A stretch of DNA of 64,000 nucleotides, taken from contig NZ_SJER01000001.1 in NCBI RefSeq assembly GCF_004785955.1, positions 310,001 to 374,000 on the forward strand, written 5' to 3'. Below are positions 15,716 to 24,573 of this stretch, one piece after another; within the stretch, counting starts at the first letter, position 1; the number at the start of each line of letters is the position of its first letter. The position numbers and the translations under genes were made by a program. The notes beneath the pieces are model-generated. The model ran no database searches, was not told the origin of the DNA, and saw nothing but the letters and a program-made list of their open reading frames with translations. The DNA comes from Halostella litorea. Its GTDB lineage: Archaea > Halobacteriota > Halobacteria > Halobacteriales > Natronoarchaeaceae.

Positions 15716-16855
15716 TTAGGTGAGGGCCTCGCGAAGGAGTCGCTCGGTCGGCCGGAACGTGGGCTCACGTTCGGCGACAGCGGCCGCGACGCCGGCGATT
15801 TCGGTCGGCGTGCCGGCCAGGAGCGCGCTCCCGCGCCCCCGGACGACCGTCGCGCCCCGCTCGGCCGCCGCCGACGCCAGCGCCGTCGCCGTGGGTTCTG
15901 CCAGCCCGTCGAGTTCGAACACCCGGGTCACGCAGTCCGCGGCGGCGTCCGCGTCGCCGCCGAGCCGTTCGACGTGTCGCCGCGCCTCGCCGACCGCCGT
16001 CACGTCGAGTTCCTCGACGGTCACGTCGTCGCCGCCCCGGAGCCGGTCCCGGGCGAACTCCGCGCCGACGAGCGCCGCGTCGCGCGTCTCGGCCACGTCG
16101 TGGGTCCGGACGACGTGTGCGCCGCGCTCGACGGCTATCGACGTGGCTGCGAGGCTGACGGGGAGCGCTTCCTCGGTCGAGCGCCCGGCGACCTCCCGGA
16201 GGAAGTTCTTGCGGTTGATCGAGACGAGGATCGGGCGGTCCAGCCCGCGGAACTCCCGCAGGCGGCGGAGCGTCTCGCGGTCGTGTTCGAGGGTCTTGGC
16301 CTCGCTCCACCCGCCGAACGCGGGGTCGACGATGGTCTTGTCGGTGAGGCCGTTGCGCGTCAGCGCGTCGTAGATGTCGTCGACCTCCTCGACCGCGCCC
16401 GGGCGTTCGAGGTCCGGCGGGCTCGCCATCTTGGCGACCGCGACGTCGTGGTCCGCACAGACCGCGGGCATCTCCGGGTCGGCGAAGCCACAGATGTCGT
16501 TGACCATGTCGAACCCGCGCGACAGCGCCGCGTCGGCCACCTCGGCGTAGCGCGTCTCGATGGAGAAGACGGCGTCGCCGCTCGTGCTCTCCATCGCCTC
16601 GACGGCCGTGTCGAGCCGGTCCAGTTCCTCCTCGGCCGACAGCACCTCGAAGCGCTTGTTGGCCGACTCCAGCCCGACGTCGACGATGTCCGCGCCCTCG
16701 CCGATCAGCTCCTCGTCGACGTAGGCAGCCGCCTCCCCCGGGTCGTCGTACACCGAGGGGTCGTACGGCGACTCCTCGCTGACGTTCAGCACGCCCATGA
16801 TCCGGGGCGGGTGGTCGTCGCCGATCCCCAGCCCGGCGGCGTCGACGTTCTGCAT
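15716..16855 (-). CDS. folP: Dihydropteroate synthase
   Basis: A 379-residue TIM-barrel enzyme. The N-terminal pterin-site strand is PPRIMGVLNVSEESPYDP, followed by EGADIVDVGLESANKRFEVL, MVNDICGFADPEMP and TIVDPAFGGW. A C-terminal extension of about 100 residues after HDVAETRDAAL is present; archaeal members often differ here. With mptE it supplies folate- or pterin-type C1 carriers needed by ThyX and the glycine cleavage system in this window. The ATG at 16855 begins just before the conserved segment. Confidence 0.88.
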   Translation of the reverse strand: MQNVDAAGLGIGDDHPPRIMGVLNVSEESPYDPSVYDDPGEAAAYVDEELIGEGADIVDVGLESANKRFEVLSAEEELDRLDTAVEAMESTSGDAVFSIETRYAEVADAALSRGFDMVNDICGFADPEMPAVCADHDVAVAKMASPPDLERPGAVEEVDDIYDALTRNGLTDKTIVDPAFGGWSEAKTLEHDRETLRRLREFRGLDRPILVSINRKNFLREVAGRSTEEALPVSLAATSIAVERGAHVVRTHDVAETRDAALVGAEFARDRLRGGDDVTVEELDVTAVGEARRHVERLGGDADAAADCVTRVFELDGLAEPTATALASAAAERGATVVRGRGSALLAGTPTEIAGVAAAVAEREPTFRPTERLLREALT

Positions 16856-16956
16856 ACCAGTTCCGGGGGACCACGGAACCAAAAGGGACACGTTCCGAGC
16901 GGCGGGCATCGGGCCGTCCCCCCGTGGCTCCCGGGACCGAGCGCCCGCGGGGAGCG

Positions 16957-17121
16957 TCAGTCCAGCTTCGATTCGAGCTCGTCCACCCGCTCTTTCAGCT
17001 CCTCTATCTCGTCGTCCCTGCTTCGACCCGTCCGCCGGTTGACCAGGGCGACCGCACCGACGAACACGGGGACCGTGACCACGACGAACAGCATGAGTAC
17101 GATCCAGAGCTCGGGGCCCAT
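16957..17121 (-). CDS. 54-residue membrane protein with C-terminal coiled coil
   Basis: The frame from ATG 17121 to TGA 16957 encodes one membrane helix (WIVLMLFVVVTVPVFVGAVA), then NRRTGRSRDD and an amphipathic heptad-like helix EIEELKERVDELESKLD ending at the stop. The helix-plus-coiled-coil pattern, acidic bias and GC-rich third positions support a real gene. Such proteins often anchor or oligomerise a partner. No partner is evident; its neighbours are folP and a lipoprotein. Confidence 0.7.
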   Translation of the reverse strand: MGPELWIVLMLFVVVTVPVFVGAVALVNRRTGRSRDDEIEELKERVDELESKLD

Positions 17122-17195
17122 GGACGGTGGTATCGACGGCGTTCAAATGATTGTTTCGCGACGGCCGGCGAGCGCCGAACCGGTCGCGGACCGGC

Positions 17196-17630
17196 CTACC
17201 CCGCCTGCAACAGGAACCGGACATTCTCGCTGTCGTCGACGAGCACCCAGAGCGGCGCGCGGGCCAGTTCCGGGTCGTCCCACTCGAACGTTTCCCGCGG
17301 CCCGTCCTCGACGTCCGCCTCGACCGTGTACTCCCCGTTCGTCGGAAGCTTGCCGTCGTTCACCGGGTCGGCTCTCTCGGCGGGGTCGAGTTGGAGCGTC
17401 CGGGCCGTGTGGCGGGACCCGTCCCCGGCGTCCGTGATGGTCATCGACACGCGTTTCCGCTCGCTGCCGACGTTCACCGCGACGACGTCCGTCGCGCCGT
17501 GGGGGCCGCTCTTCGCGTCCGACTCGCCGAACAGCCCCGTTACTGCCGAACAGCCGGAGAGAGCGATCGAACCGGTGACTGTCAGCGCGGAGAGGAGCCG
17601 CCGTCGCGTCGATTGGGGGGACCAGGACAT
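17196..17630 (-). CDS. Tat-type lipoprotein of unknown function
   Basis: A 144-residue protein with N-terminal STRRRLLSALTVTGSIALSG then Cys: a twin-arginine signal with a lipobox (LSGC). The mature part is a beta-rich domain (DVVAVNVGSERKRVSMTITD ... ENVRFLL). It is probably attached to the outer face of the membrane. The ATG at 17630 is preferred over a GTG three codons upstream. Confidence 0.75.
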   Translation of the reverse strand: MSWSPQSTRRRLLSALTVTGSIALSGCSAVTGLFGESDAKSGPHGATDVVAVNVGSERKRVSMTITDAGDGSRHTARTLQLDPAERADPVNDGKLPTNGEYTVEADVEDGPRETFEWDDPELARAPLWVLVDDSENVRFLLQAG

Positions 17631-17685
17631 GTGAAACACGTTCCGGGCCGGCCGGTATATCCTTTGTCCGAACCCGGCGGGCCGC

Positions 17686-17886
17686 TCAGCGGCCCACCGC
17701 CCACAGCGTGCTCAACAGCGACTTCCCGGCGAAGAACCCGAGGAGCGCGCCGAAGCAGGCCCCCTCGACGCCGGCGACAGCGGCTCCGACTGCGAGGCCG
17801 GCGACCCCGAGCGCGTAGCCGGGCCGGGCGGCCGCGGCCCGGACTAGCGCCGCCGGCGGCCGCGCGGAGTCGGTCGGTCGTGACAC
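17686..17886 (-). CDS. Small membrane protein
   Basis: A 66-residue protein with two short hydrophobic stretches (ALGVAGLAVGAAVAGVEGA and CFGALLGFFAGKSLLSTLWA). It has no known domain. It lies between the lipoprotein and the helicase on the same strand. Confidence 0.5.
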   Translation of the reverse strand: MSRPTDSARPPAALVRAAAARPGYALGVAGLAVGAAVAGVEGACFGALLGFFAGKSLLSTLWAVGR

Positions 17887-17967
17887 GGCAGTGTCGAGGG
17901 GAGCGCGGCACTGGCGGGTTTCGCCGAACGTGTTCGTGCGGTGCGGCCCGCGCGAGCACCGCCGGGG

Positions 17968-20379
17968 TCAGTCCAGCCGCTCCAGCACCGCGTCGAGCAC
18001 CTCGACGGTCGCGGGCGCGTGGAGCGGCTCGTTGCCGTTGCCACACTGGACGTCCATCAGACAGGCGGGACAGCCGTTGACGCCGCCGCAGTCGCAGTCG
18101 GCGACGCGCTCTCGGGTGCGGGCCAGCACGGCGTCGGCGTGCTCGTAGATCCCCTTCGCGAAGCCGATGCCGCCCTCGACGGTGTCGTGGATGAACCACG
18201 TCGGGACGCCCGTCTCGGGGTGGCGGTTGACGCTCAGGCCGCCCATGTCGCCCTTGTCCATCCGCAGTTCCAGCGGCGCGAGCTTGATCATCGCGTGCTC
18301 GGCCCCGTGGAGGCCGCCGAGGAACGTCCACTCCTTCGTGCCGAGCGACGCCGCACCGGACGGCTCCGCGAGCTTGTCGTCCGGAATCGCCGCGACGACG
18401 CGCTCGAACAGGTCCCGGGGCGTCTCGACCCACATGAGCTGCGTCCGCAGGTCGACCGGCGGCAGGCCCGTCGCCTCCGGCGGTCCCTTCGGCTTGCCCG
18501 TCGAGACGTCGACCCGCTCGTAGTGGCTGTAGTGGACCGAGACGGTGCCGGTGCCGAAACAGAGGCGGTAGCCGCCGCCCAGGTCGCGGACGCGCTCGCG
18601 CTCGACGTCCGAGACGCTCTTCTCGGACTGCGTCCGGGTGTACTCGTTCGTCCGGACCTCCCGGACCGAGACGTACGGCTGCGGGACGTCCTCGACGAGG
18701 TCGGTCACCTCGTACTCCGCCCCGTCGTGGAGCGCGAGCGCGCCGGGGTGGAAGTCACGGTACGCGCGCTGGCGGTCGATCGGCTCCATCTCTATCTCGC
18801 CGTTCTCGCAGCGCACGTCGAACTGCTCGCCCGAAGCGGCGTACATCGAGATGTCGGCCTGGGGCCGCGGCGCGCCGTCGTACTGGACGCCGTGGTCGAG
18901 GTGGCCGACGAACCGGCCGGCGGCCCGCCACATCCCGACGGCCCGCTCCAGGCGGTCCGCGCCGCCGAACCAGCGGGCGTCGTCGCGGTCCAGCGGCAGT
19001 TCCTGGGCGGCACACAGCAGGTGCCGGGCGTACACGACGTCGTTGTCGAGGTCGACGACTGCGTCCTCCATGGCGTCGCCCAGCAGGTAGTCGGGGTTCT
19101 CCAGCACGTACTGGTCGATGGCGTCGGCGCGTGCGACCAGCACGCCGAGCGCGTCGGCCGTCCCGCGGCCGGCGCGGCCGACCTGCTGCCAGAACGACTG
19201 GCGCGTGCCGGGGTAGCCGGCCGTCACGGCGGCGTCGACCGAGCCCACGTCGATGCCCAGTTCCAGCGCGTTCGTCGAGACGACGCCGTCGAGGTCGCCC
19301 GACTTGAGCCGGTGTTCCGTGCCGCGGCGGCTCTCCTTCCCGTGGCCCGCATGGTACGGTTCGACCGAGAGGTAGTTGCCCGATGGGTGCTCGCCGGCGG
19401 CGCGCTCGGCGGCCTTCGCGGCGAGTTCGACGCCCTGCCGCGAGCGGGCGAACGTGAGCGTCTGGACGCCGTTGAGGCCGAGGTGGGCGAGCACGCTCGC
19501 GGCCTCGTCGTTGGCGCTTCGCTTCGCGCCGAGGAACTCGTCGATGTCGAACTCCTCGGCCACGTCGTCGTCGAACGGCGGGTCCCAGAGGACGATCCGC
19601 CGGCGGCCGTGGGGGCTGCCGTCGTCGTCGACGGCGACGAAGGGCGCGCCGGTCAGCGCCTCGGCGTGCTCGACGGGGTTGCCGATGGTCGCCGTCGTGC
19701 AGACGATCCGCGGGTCGCTGCCGTAGTAGTCGAGGACGCGGCGCAGGCGGCGGAGCGTCCACGCGACGTGCATCCCGTGGACGCCGGTGTAGCTGTGGGA
19801 CTCGTCGACCGCCAGCAGGCGGCAGTTCGCGAACGCGTCGCGCCACTTGCGGTGGTGGGCGAGGTAGACGTTGATCCCCGCGAAGTTCGAGACGACCACG
19901 TCCGCGCCCTCCCGGATCGCCCGGCGGCGGTCCCGCGGGGTGTCGCCGTCGTACACCGCCACGGTCACGTCCATCCCCAGGTCGTCGTACAGGTCGTTCA
20001 GCGCGCGCTCCTGGTCGCGGGACAGCGCCTTCGTCGGGTAGCAAAACAGCGCGCGGGCGTCCGGGTCGCGGCGCTTCAGCAGCGCGAAGTACAGCGCGTA
20101 CACGTACGTCTTCCCGGACGCCGTCGACGTGGCGACGGCGACGTTCTCGCCGTCCAGCAGGCGCTCGATGGCCGCGGCCTGGTGTGTGTAGAGGTCGTGG
20201 CCGAGCGCGTCGGCCAGGTCCGCGCCCAGCACGGACGCGGCGTCGACGTACTCTGCCTCGGCGCCGGGCTGGGTCGCGACGTGTTCGATCTGGTCCTCGT
20301 AGCCCGGGAACCGCTCGCGCAGGTGGTCCGGCGAGAGCACGTCCGCCCGCTCGCTCCACCCGGAAGCGTCGTCGGCCAT
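17968..20379 (-). CDS. DEAD/DEAH-box helicase with DUF1998/MZB Cys cluster (MrfA/Hrq1-like)
   Basis: An 803-residue superfamily 2 helicase. Walker A is VATSTASGKTYVYALYFAL (about residues 84-102), motif II is LLAVDESHS (about 188), and motif VI is QQVGRAGRG. The C-terminal part has the DUF1998/MZB zinc cluster CDCGGVNGCPACLMDVQCG near residue 775. This architecture is that of Bacillus MrfA (YprA) and of Hrq1. The gene upstream, ending 1 nt before its ATG, encodes a DEDD exonuclease. The pair matches the MrfA-MrfB mitomycin-repair operon. A role in excision of bulky or crosslinked DNA is inferred. Confidence 0.88.
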   Translation of the reverse strand: MADDASGWSERADVLSPDHLRERFPGYEDQIEHVATQPGAEAEYVDAASVLGADLADALGHDLYTHQAAAIERLLDGENVAVATSTASGKTYVYALYFALLKRRDPDARALFCYPTKALSRDQERALNDLYDDLGMDVTVAVYDGDTPRDRRRAIREGADVVVSNFAGINVYLAHHRKWRDAFANCRLLAVDESHSYTGVHGMHVAWTLRRLRRVLDYYGSDPRIVCTTATIGNPVEHAEALTGAPFVAVDDDGSPHGRRRIVLWDPPFDDDVAEEFDIDEFLGAKRSANDEAASVLAHLGLNGVQTLTFARSRQGVELAAKAAERAAGEHPSGNYLSVEPYHAGHGKESRRGTEHRLKSGDLDGVVSTNALELGIDVGSVDAAVTAGYPGTRQSFWQQVGRAGRGTADALGVLVARADAIDQYVLENPDYLLGDAMEDAVVDLDNDVVYARHLLCAAQELPLDRDDARWFGGADRLERAVGMWRAAGRFVGHLDHGVQYDGAPRPQADISMYAASGEQFDVRCENGEIEMEPIDRQRAYRDFHPGALALHDGAEYEVTDLVEDVPQPYVSVREVRTNEYTRTQSEKSVSDVERERVRDLGGGYRLCFGTGTVSVHYSHYERVDVSTGKPKGPPEATGLPPVDLRTQLMWVETPRDLFERVVAAIPDDKLAEPSGAASLGTKEWTFLGGLHGAEHAMIKLAPLELRMDKGDMGGLSVNRHPETGVPTWFIHDTVEGGIGFAKGIYEHADAVLARTRERVADCDCGGVNGCPACLMDVQCGNGNEPLHAPATVEVLDAVLERLD

Positions 20380-21882
20380 TCAGAACTCCCCCAGGGTGCC
20401 CTGTGTGGTGTTCGTTCCGGTCGACCCGTCGCCGTCCGCCGCGCCGTCCGCGCCGCCGGCCTCCGCGAGCGCGTCGTACACGAACGCCAGCGCCCGCACG
20501 TCGTCCTCGCAGTAGCGCTCGTGGCGCTCCCAGTCGGGCTCCGCCGCGGGCGTGCGTTCGCGCATCCACCGCCGGTAGGCGCGGCCGACCGCCGCCCCGG
20601 TGAGGCCGCCGCCGTCCCCGTCCCGCCCGAGCGCGGCGGCCACGTCGCCGAGTTTGTTCGTCCGGCCCGGCAGGACGGCGTTGTCGTCCCGGACCGCCCA
20701 GTGGTACGGGTCGAACGTGTACGCCGCCTCCCAGTCGTCCAGCAGGGCCGGGCAGTGGCGCTCGATTTGCTCGGCGACTGCGGGGAAGTCGAAGGAGAGG
20801 CCGTTGTACGCGACGACTGGCCGGCCCGCGGCGTTGGCGGCGTACCACGAGACGAACGCCTCAACCGCCCGCCCGGGGTCGTCGGGGTCGCGGTTCAGGA
20901 AGGAGAGGTACCGCTCCTCGCCCGCCCGGTCGAGCACGCCGACCAGCCAGACGACCGTCGGCGTCAGCCCGTCCGTCTCGATGTCGATGAACACCGGTTC
21001 CCCGTCCGGGAGGGACCCGTCGCCGTCCCGGACGACTTCGCCCTCCGCCAGCGCCCGCGCGCCGTCGCCGACCGTCGCCGCGGCGTCGCGGCCGATCCCC
21101 GCCACCTCGCGGAGGTCGGCGACCGACGCGGCGGCCACGTCGCCGGGCGTCCGGTAGCCCGCCTCCCGCAGGCGGCCGGCCCGCACCTCGCCGACGCCGG
21201 GGAGCGCCCGCAGGCCGAGCCGGTCCGTCCCGATCCCCGACGAGCAGACCGTCCCGTCCGGGTGGAGGGTGAGCGTGGGGACTTCGCTCCCGCCGCGCTC
21301 GCCGCCCGGCGCGTCGTCGCCGTCGGGGTCCGCGCCGGCAACGGCGAGGCCGTCCCACTCGCGGTAGTAGCCGACCGGCGCGGCCGTCGAGACGTGGGTG
21401 TACGAGCCGGCCAGGTCCGCCGGCGCGAGGGCATCGCGGTACGCCGCGCGCCCGCCCAGCGACGCGTCGAGTTCCGTGAGATCGACCGACACGTCGAGGC
21501 GGTCGGTGAGAACGTACGTCTCCGTGGCCGGGTCGAGGCGGCCCTCGCGTTCGAGCGCCCGGACGCCGCCGAGGTCCCCGTCCGACGACGCCGCGACGAC
21601 GTCGACGCCGCGGAGCCGGCGGTGGTCGGGGGCGGTGTCTGCGTTGCCGGGACCGTCGCCGGGCGTACCTGTGCCGCCGCCGGTTCCGCCGCCGAGCACC
21701 AGCGGCGGGCCGTACTCGTCGAGGAGGCCGGGGGCCGTCGCCCGGAGCCGGACGAGCGCGCCCGGCACGGGCAGACAGAGGGCGTCCGGGTCGGCGTAGT
21801 CGAGCGCGTCGCGGAGCCGCGGCGCGTCGAGGCGCTCGACGAGTGCGCTGGACAGGACGGTCAGGCGGGGCGGGGTCGACAT
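20380..21882 (-). CDS. Helix-hairpin-helix + RNase H-fold DEDD exonuclease (YprB/MrfB-like)
   Basis: A 500-residue protein. The N-terminal ~200 residues are of unknown fold. A tandem helix-hairpin-helix region follows (ALPGVGEVRAGRLREAGYRT and LREVAGIGRDAAATV, about 220-275). A 3'-5' exonuclease domain comes next, with D300-x-E302 in VFIDIETDG, an NGLSFDFP box near 370, and YCEDDVRAL near 460. The stop directly abuts the helicase start, so they form one operon. The nuclease-helicase association is as in MrfAB; the fused HhH unit is an addition relative to the bacterial protein as I remember it. Confidence 0.82.
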   Translation of the reverse strand: MSTPPRLTVLSSALVERLDAPRLRDALDYADPDALCLPVPGALVRLRATAPGLLDEYGPPLVLGGGTGGGTGTPGDGPGNADTAPDHRRLRGVDVVAASSDGDLGGVRALEREGRLDPATETYVLTDRLDVSVDLTELDASLGGRAAYRDALAPADLAGSYTHVSTAAPVGYYREWDGLAVAGADPDGDDAPGGERGGSEVPTLTLHPDGTVCSSGIGTDRLGLRALPGVGEVRAGRLREAGYRTPGDVAAASVADLREVAGIGRDAAATVGDGARALAEGEVVRDGDGSLPDGEPVFIDIETDGLTPTVVWLVGVLDRAGEERYLSFLNRDPDDPGRAVEAFVSWYAANAAGRPVVAYNGLSFDFPAVAEQIERHCPALLDDWEAAYTFDPYHWAVRDDNAVLPGRTNKLGDVAAALGRDGDGGGLTGAAVGRAYRRWMRERTPAAEPDWERHERYCEDDVRALAFVYDALAEAGGADGAADGDGSTGTNTTQGTLGEF

Positions 21883-21973
21883 TCGCGAACGAAGGGTGGG
21901 GGCGGACGGGTAAAAAACGCCCGTCGGCGCCGCCCGGCGAAACCACTTTGTAAGTTTACGAATACGTCCGGAT

Positions 21974-22447
21974 GTGACGCTGTTTCACTCCCTCCCCGGC
22001 GGGCACGCGGCGTTTCTCGCCGTCGCCGTCGCCACCCACGCGCTCGTCGGCTACGCGCTCGGCGAGCGGCTGGCCGACGCGCCCCTGGCGGGCCTCGTCG
22101 GCGGCGTGCTCGCCGACGCCGACTTCCTGCTGCCGGCGGCGTGGGGGTTCCCGCTCGTTCACCGCGGGCTCACCCACACGCTGCTCGCGCTCGCCGCCGT
22201 GACCGCGCTCGTGACGGCCGTCGCCGGCCGCCGGCAGGGACTCGGGTTCGGCGGCGCGTACGCCGCCCACCTCGCCATCGACGCGACGACGCCGATGGGC
22301 GTGCCCCTGCTGTACCCGCTCTCGGCGGAGTACCTCGGCGTCGTCCTCGGCGGCCACGCCGCGCCCGCGACGGCGGTGCTGTGGGCCTGCTCGCTCGGCC
22401 TGCTGTGGCGGGGCGACGGCTGGTCCCCGCGGCCGGTCCGTTCCTGA
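21974..22447 (+). CDS. YdjM-like membrane-bound metal-dependent hydrolase
   Basis: A 157-residue membrane protein of the YdjM/LexA-regulated family. It has an N-terminal GGHAAFLAVAVATHALVGY, DADFLLPAAWGF, HRGLTHTLLALAAV, and AAHLAIDATTPMGVP. The His and Asp residues match the family's metal-site pattern. The start is GTG 21974; the overlapping ATG at 21972 is followed at once by a stop. It is divergent from the nuclease-helicase operon. Confidence 0.82.
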   Translation: MTLFHSLPGGHAAFLAVAVATHALVGYALGERLADAPLAGLVGGVLADADFLLPAAWGFPLVHRGLTHTLLALAAVTALVTAVAGRRQGLGFGGAYAAHLAIDATTPMGVPLLYPLSAEYLGVVLGGHAAPATAVLWACSLGLLWRGDGWSPRPVRS

Positions 22448-22504
22448 CCGTCCCACGCTGCCGGCAGGCCAGCGCCTTTGGTGATCGCCCGCGACCCGTG
22501 TCGC

Positions 22505-24190
22505 ATGGGAACGACACGCACCGGCGCGGAGCTGTTCGTCGAGAGCCTGGAGCGGTACGGCGTCGAGCGCGTCTTCGGCAACCCCGGGACGACGGAGCTC
22601 CCGCTCGTATCGGCGCTCGGGGAGAGCGACCTGGAGTACGTGCTCGGCCTCCACGAGGACGTTGCGGTCGGGATGGCGTCTGGGTACGCGAGCACGCGCC
22701 GCTACCACGCCCACGACGACCCGGACGTGACGCCGGTCGGCGTCGCGAACCTCCACATCGCGCCGGGCCTCGCCCACGGCCTCGGCAACCTCTACGCCGC
22801 GCGGGTCGCGGGCGCGCCCGTCGTCGTCACCGCCGGCAACCACAGCACCGACTTCCGCCACGAGGAGCCGATCCTCTCGGGCGACCTGGTCGACCTCGCG
22901 GAGAACTTCACGAAGTGGAGCGCGGAGGTGCTGGACGTCTCGGCGCTCCCGACGATGCTCCGGCGGGCGTTCCGCGTCGCGCTCACGCCGCCGACCGGCC
23001 CCGTGTTCCTCGCGCTCCCGCTCGACGTGACGACCGCCGAGACCGACGCCGACCCGGAGCCGCTGGGGCCGATCCCGAACGCGGGCCGCGGGGATCCCGG
23101 GCAGGTCGAGCGCGCCGCCGACCTGCTGGCCGCGGCCGACTCCCCCGCGATGGTCGTCGGCGACGGCGTCGCCCGCTCCGAGGGCGGCGTCGACGCGGCG
23201 GTCGAACTCGCGGAGGCCGCCGGGCTCCGGGTGTTCGGCGAGATACTCGCCTCTGAGGTGGACTTCCCGACCGAGCACGAGCAGTGGGCCACGTTCATCC
23301 CGCCGGACGAGGGGCTGGCGTCGACGCTCATGGAGACCGACACGCTGGTGTTCGCGGGCTGTTCGACCAACACGACGCTGACCCGCCACGAGCGCGCGCT
23401 GGTCGACCCGGGGACGACCTGCCTGCACGTGAGCGACGACGCCTGGCAGGTCGGGAAGAACCAGCCCGCCGACGCCGCCGTCCTCGGCGACCCCGGACTC
23501 GTCCTGTCGGCCCTGGCCGACGCCGTGCGGGACCGCCTCGACGACGCCGTCCGCCGGGAGCGCGTGGAGGGGGCGCGGGCGGTTCGGGAGTCGCTGGCCG
23601 ACACGGTCGCGTCGATGGGCCGGGCCGAGGGGCCGGACGACCCGCGGCCGTCGAAGGCGGAACTCGTCGACGAACTGCTCGCGGCCGCGCCCGACGCCTA
23701 CCTCGTCGACGAGGGCGTCACCGCGAAGTACCCGCTGCTGGCGCGCTGGCCCCTGGAGGAAGCCGGACTGATCTCGAACAAGGGCGGCGGGCTGGGCTAC
23801 GGCCTCTCGGCGGCGGTGGGCGCGGCGGTCGCCGAGCGCGATCGCGACGACCCGCGGGACGTGGTCGGCTTCGTCGGGGACGGCTCCTACCTCTACTACC
23901 CACAGGCCGTCTACTCCGCGGCGCGCCACGACCTCGACCTCACCGTGGTCGTATCGGACAACCGCAACTACCGCATCCTGAAGGACAACGCCGCCGACCT
24001 GCTCGGCGACGACGCCGCCGAGTCGCTGGTCGGCGTCGACTTCGACCCGGCCGTCGACCTCGTGAAGAACGCGGAGAGCCACGGCGCGACCGCGACGCAG
24101 GTCGAGCGAACGGAGGAGGTCGAACCCGCCATCGCGGACGCGGTGGCGACGGACGGGCCGTCGGTGGTCGACGTGCTCGTCCGCGACTGA
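22505..24190 (+). CDS. Thiamine-diphosphate-dependent decarboxylase/synthase (benzoylformate decarboxylase-like)
   Basis: A 561-residue enzyme with three canonical domains. The pyrimidine domain has FGNPGTTELPLVSAL and the activating Glu in GLHEDVAVGMASGYA. The middle domain starts near residue 190. The ThDP-binding domain has GFVGDGSYLYYPQAVYSAAR ... SDNRNYRIL, the GDG-x-N signature. The overall sequence is closer to benzoylformate decarboxylase than to acetolactate synthase, but substrate assignment is open. The start is ATG 22505. Confidence 0.88.
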   Translation: MGTTRTGAELFVESLERYGVERVFGNPGTTELPLVSALGESDLEYVLGLHEDVAVGMASGYASTRRYHAHDDPDVTPVGVANLHIAPGLAHGLGNLYAARVAGAPVVVTAGNHSTDFRHEEPILSGDLVDLAENFTKWSAEVLDVSALPTMLRRAFRVALTPPTGPVFLALPLDVTTAETDADPEPLGPIPNAGRGDPGQVERAADLLAAADSPAMVVGDGVARSEGGVDAAVELAEAAGLRVFGEILASEVDFPTEHEQWATFIPPDEGLASTLMETDTLVFAGCSTNTTLTRHERALVDPGTTCLHVSDDAWQVGKNQPADAAVLGDPGLVLSALADAVRDRLDDAVRRERVEGARAVRESLADTVASMGRAEGPDDPRPSKAELVDELLAAAPDAYLVDEGVTAKYPLLARWPLEEAGLISNKGGGLGYGLSAAVGAAVAERDRDDPRDVVGFVGDGSYLYYPQAVYSAARHDLDLTVVVSDNRNYRILKDNAADLLGDDAAESLVGVDFDPAVDLVKNAESHGATATQVERTEEVEPAIADAVATDGPSVVDVLVRD

Positions 24191-24233
24191 CGGCGACGCG
24201 GGCTCCACCGGCGGCGGTCGACGGCGCGGCCGG

Positions 24234-24434
24234 TCAGTCCAGCAGGCCGATGTCCGCCGCGACCCGGTCGGCCAGGTGTTCCCTGATGGCGGGGTCGACC
24301 TCCGCGACCGCCTCGCCGTCGTGTATCTGGTCGTTGTGTCGGTCGACCGCGTCGGCGACGTCGTCTAACGGTATCTGCGTCCGGGTGTCGCACTCGGTGC
24401 AGACGACGGGCACTTCGGGTTGGTCGTCGGACAT
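24234..24434 (-). CDS. Small acidic protein with a CxxC
   Basis: A 66-residue protein MSDDQPEVPVVCTECDTRTQ followed by helical acidic sequence ending RVAADIGLLD. Only one CxxC is present, so a full zinc ribbon would need dimerisation. I do not recognise a function. It is convergent with the ThDP enzyme. Confidence 0.6.
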   Translation of the reverse strand: MSDDQPEVPVVCTECDTRTQIPLDDVADAVDRHNDQIHDGEAVAEVDPAIREHLADRVAADIGLLD

Positions 24435-24573
24435 TGGCTGCCGGTGAGTGCACGCGGCGGGATAAATGTCTTCCGAGGGACGCGACGGTCGGCCGGGACG
24501 GGACGGCGTTCGCTACCGGAGTCGGGTGGCGGTCAGAGCGTACACCGCGTTCGCGTCGCCAGGAGCGCCCCGG

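Noticed and set aside
21972-21977. A start-stop ATGTGA overlapping the GTG of the YdjM-like gene
   Set aside because: It is only one codon long and easily chance; the GTG start is explained without it.
17941-23256. A very long open frame (over 1700 codons) on the plus strand opposite the helicase/nuclease operon
   Set aside because: It is antisense to well-supported genes, is extremely Arg/Val/Ala-rich, contains no family motif, and is the expected by-product of GC-rich third positions.
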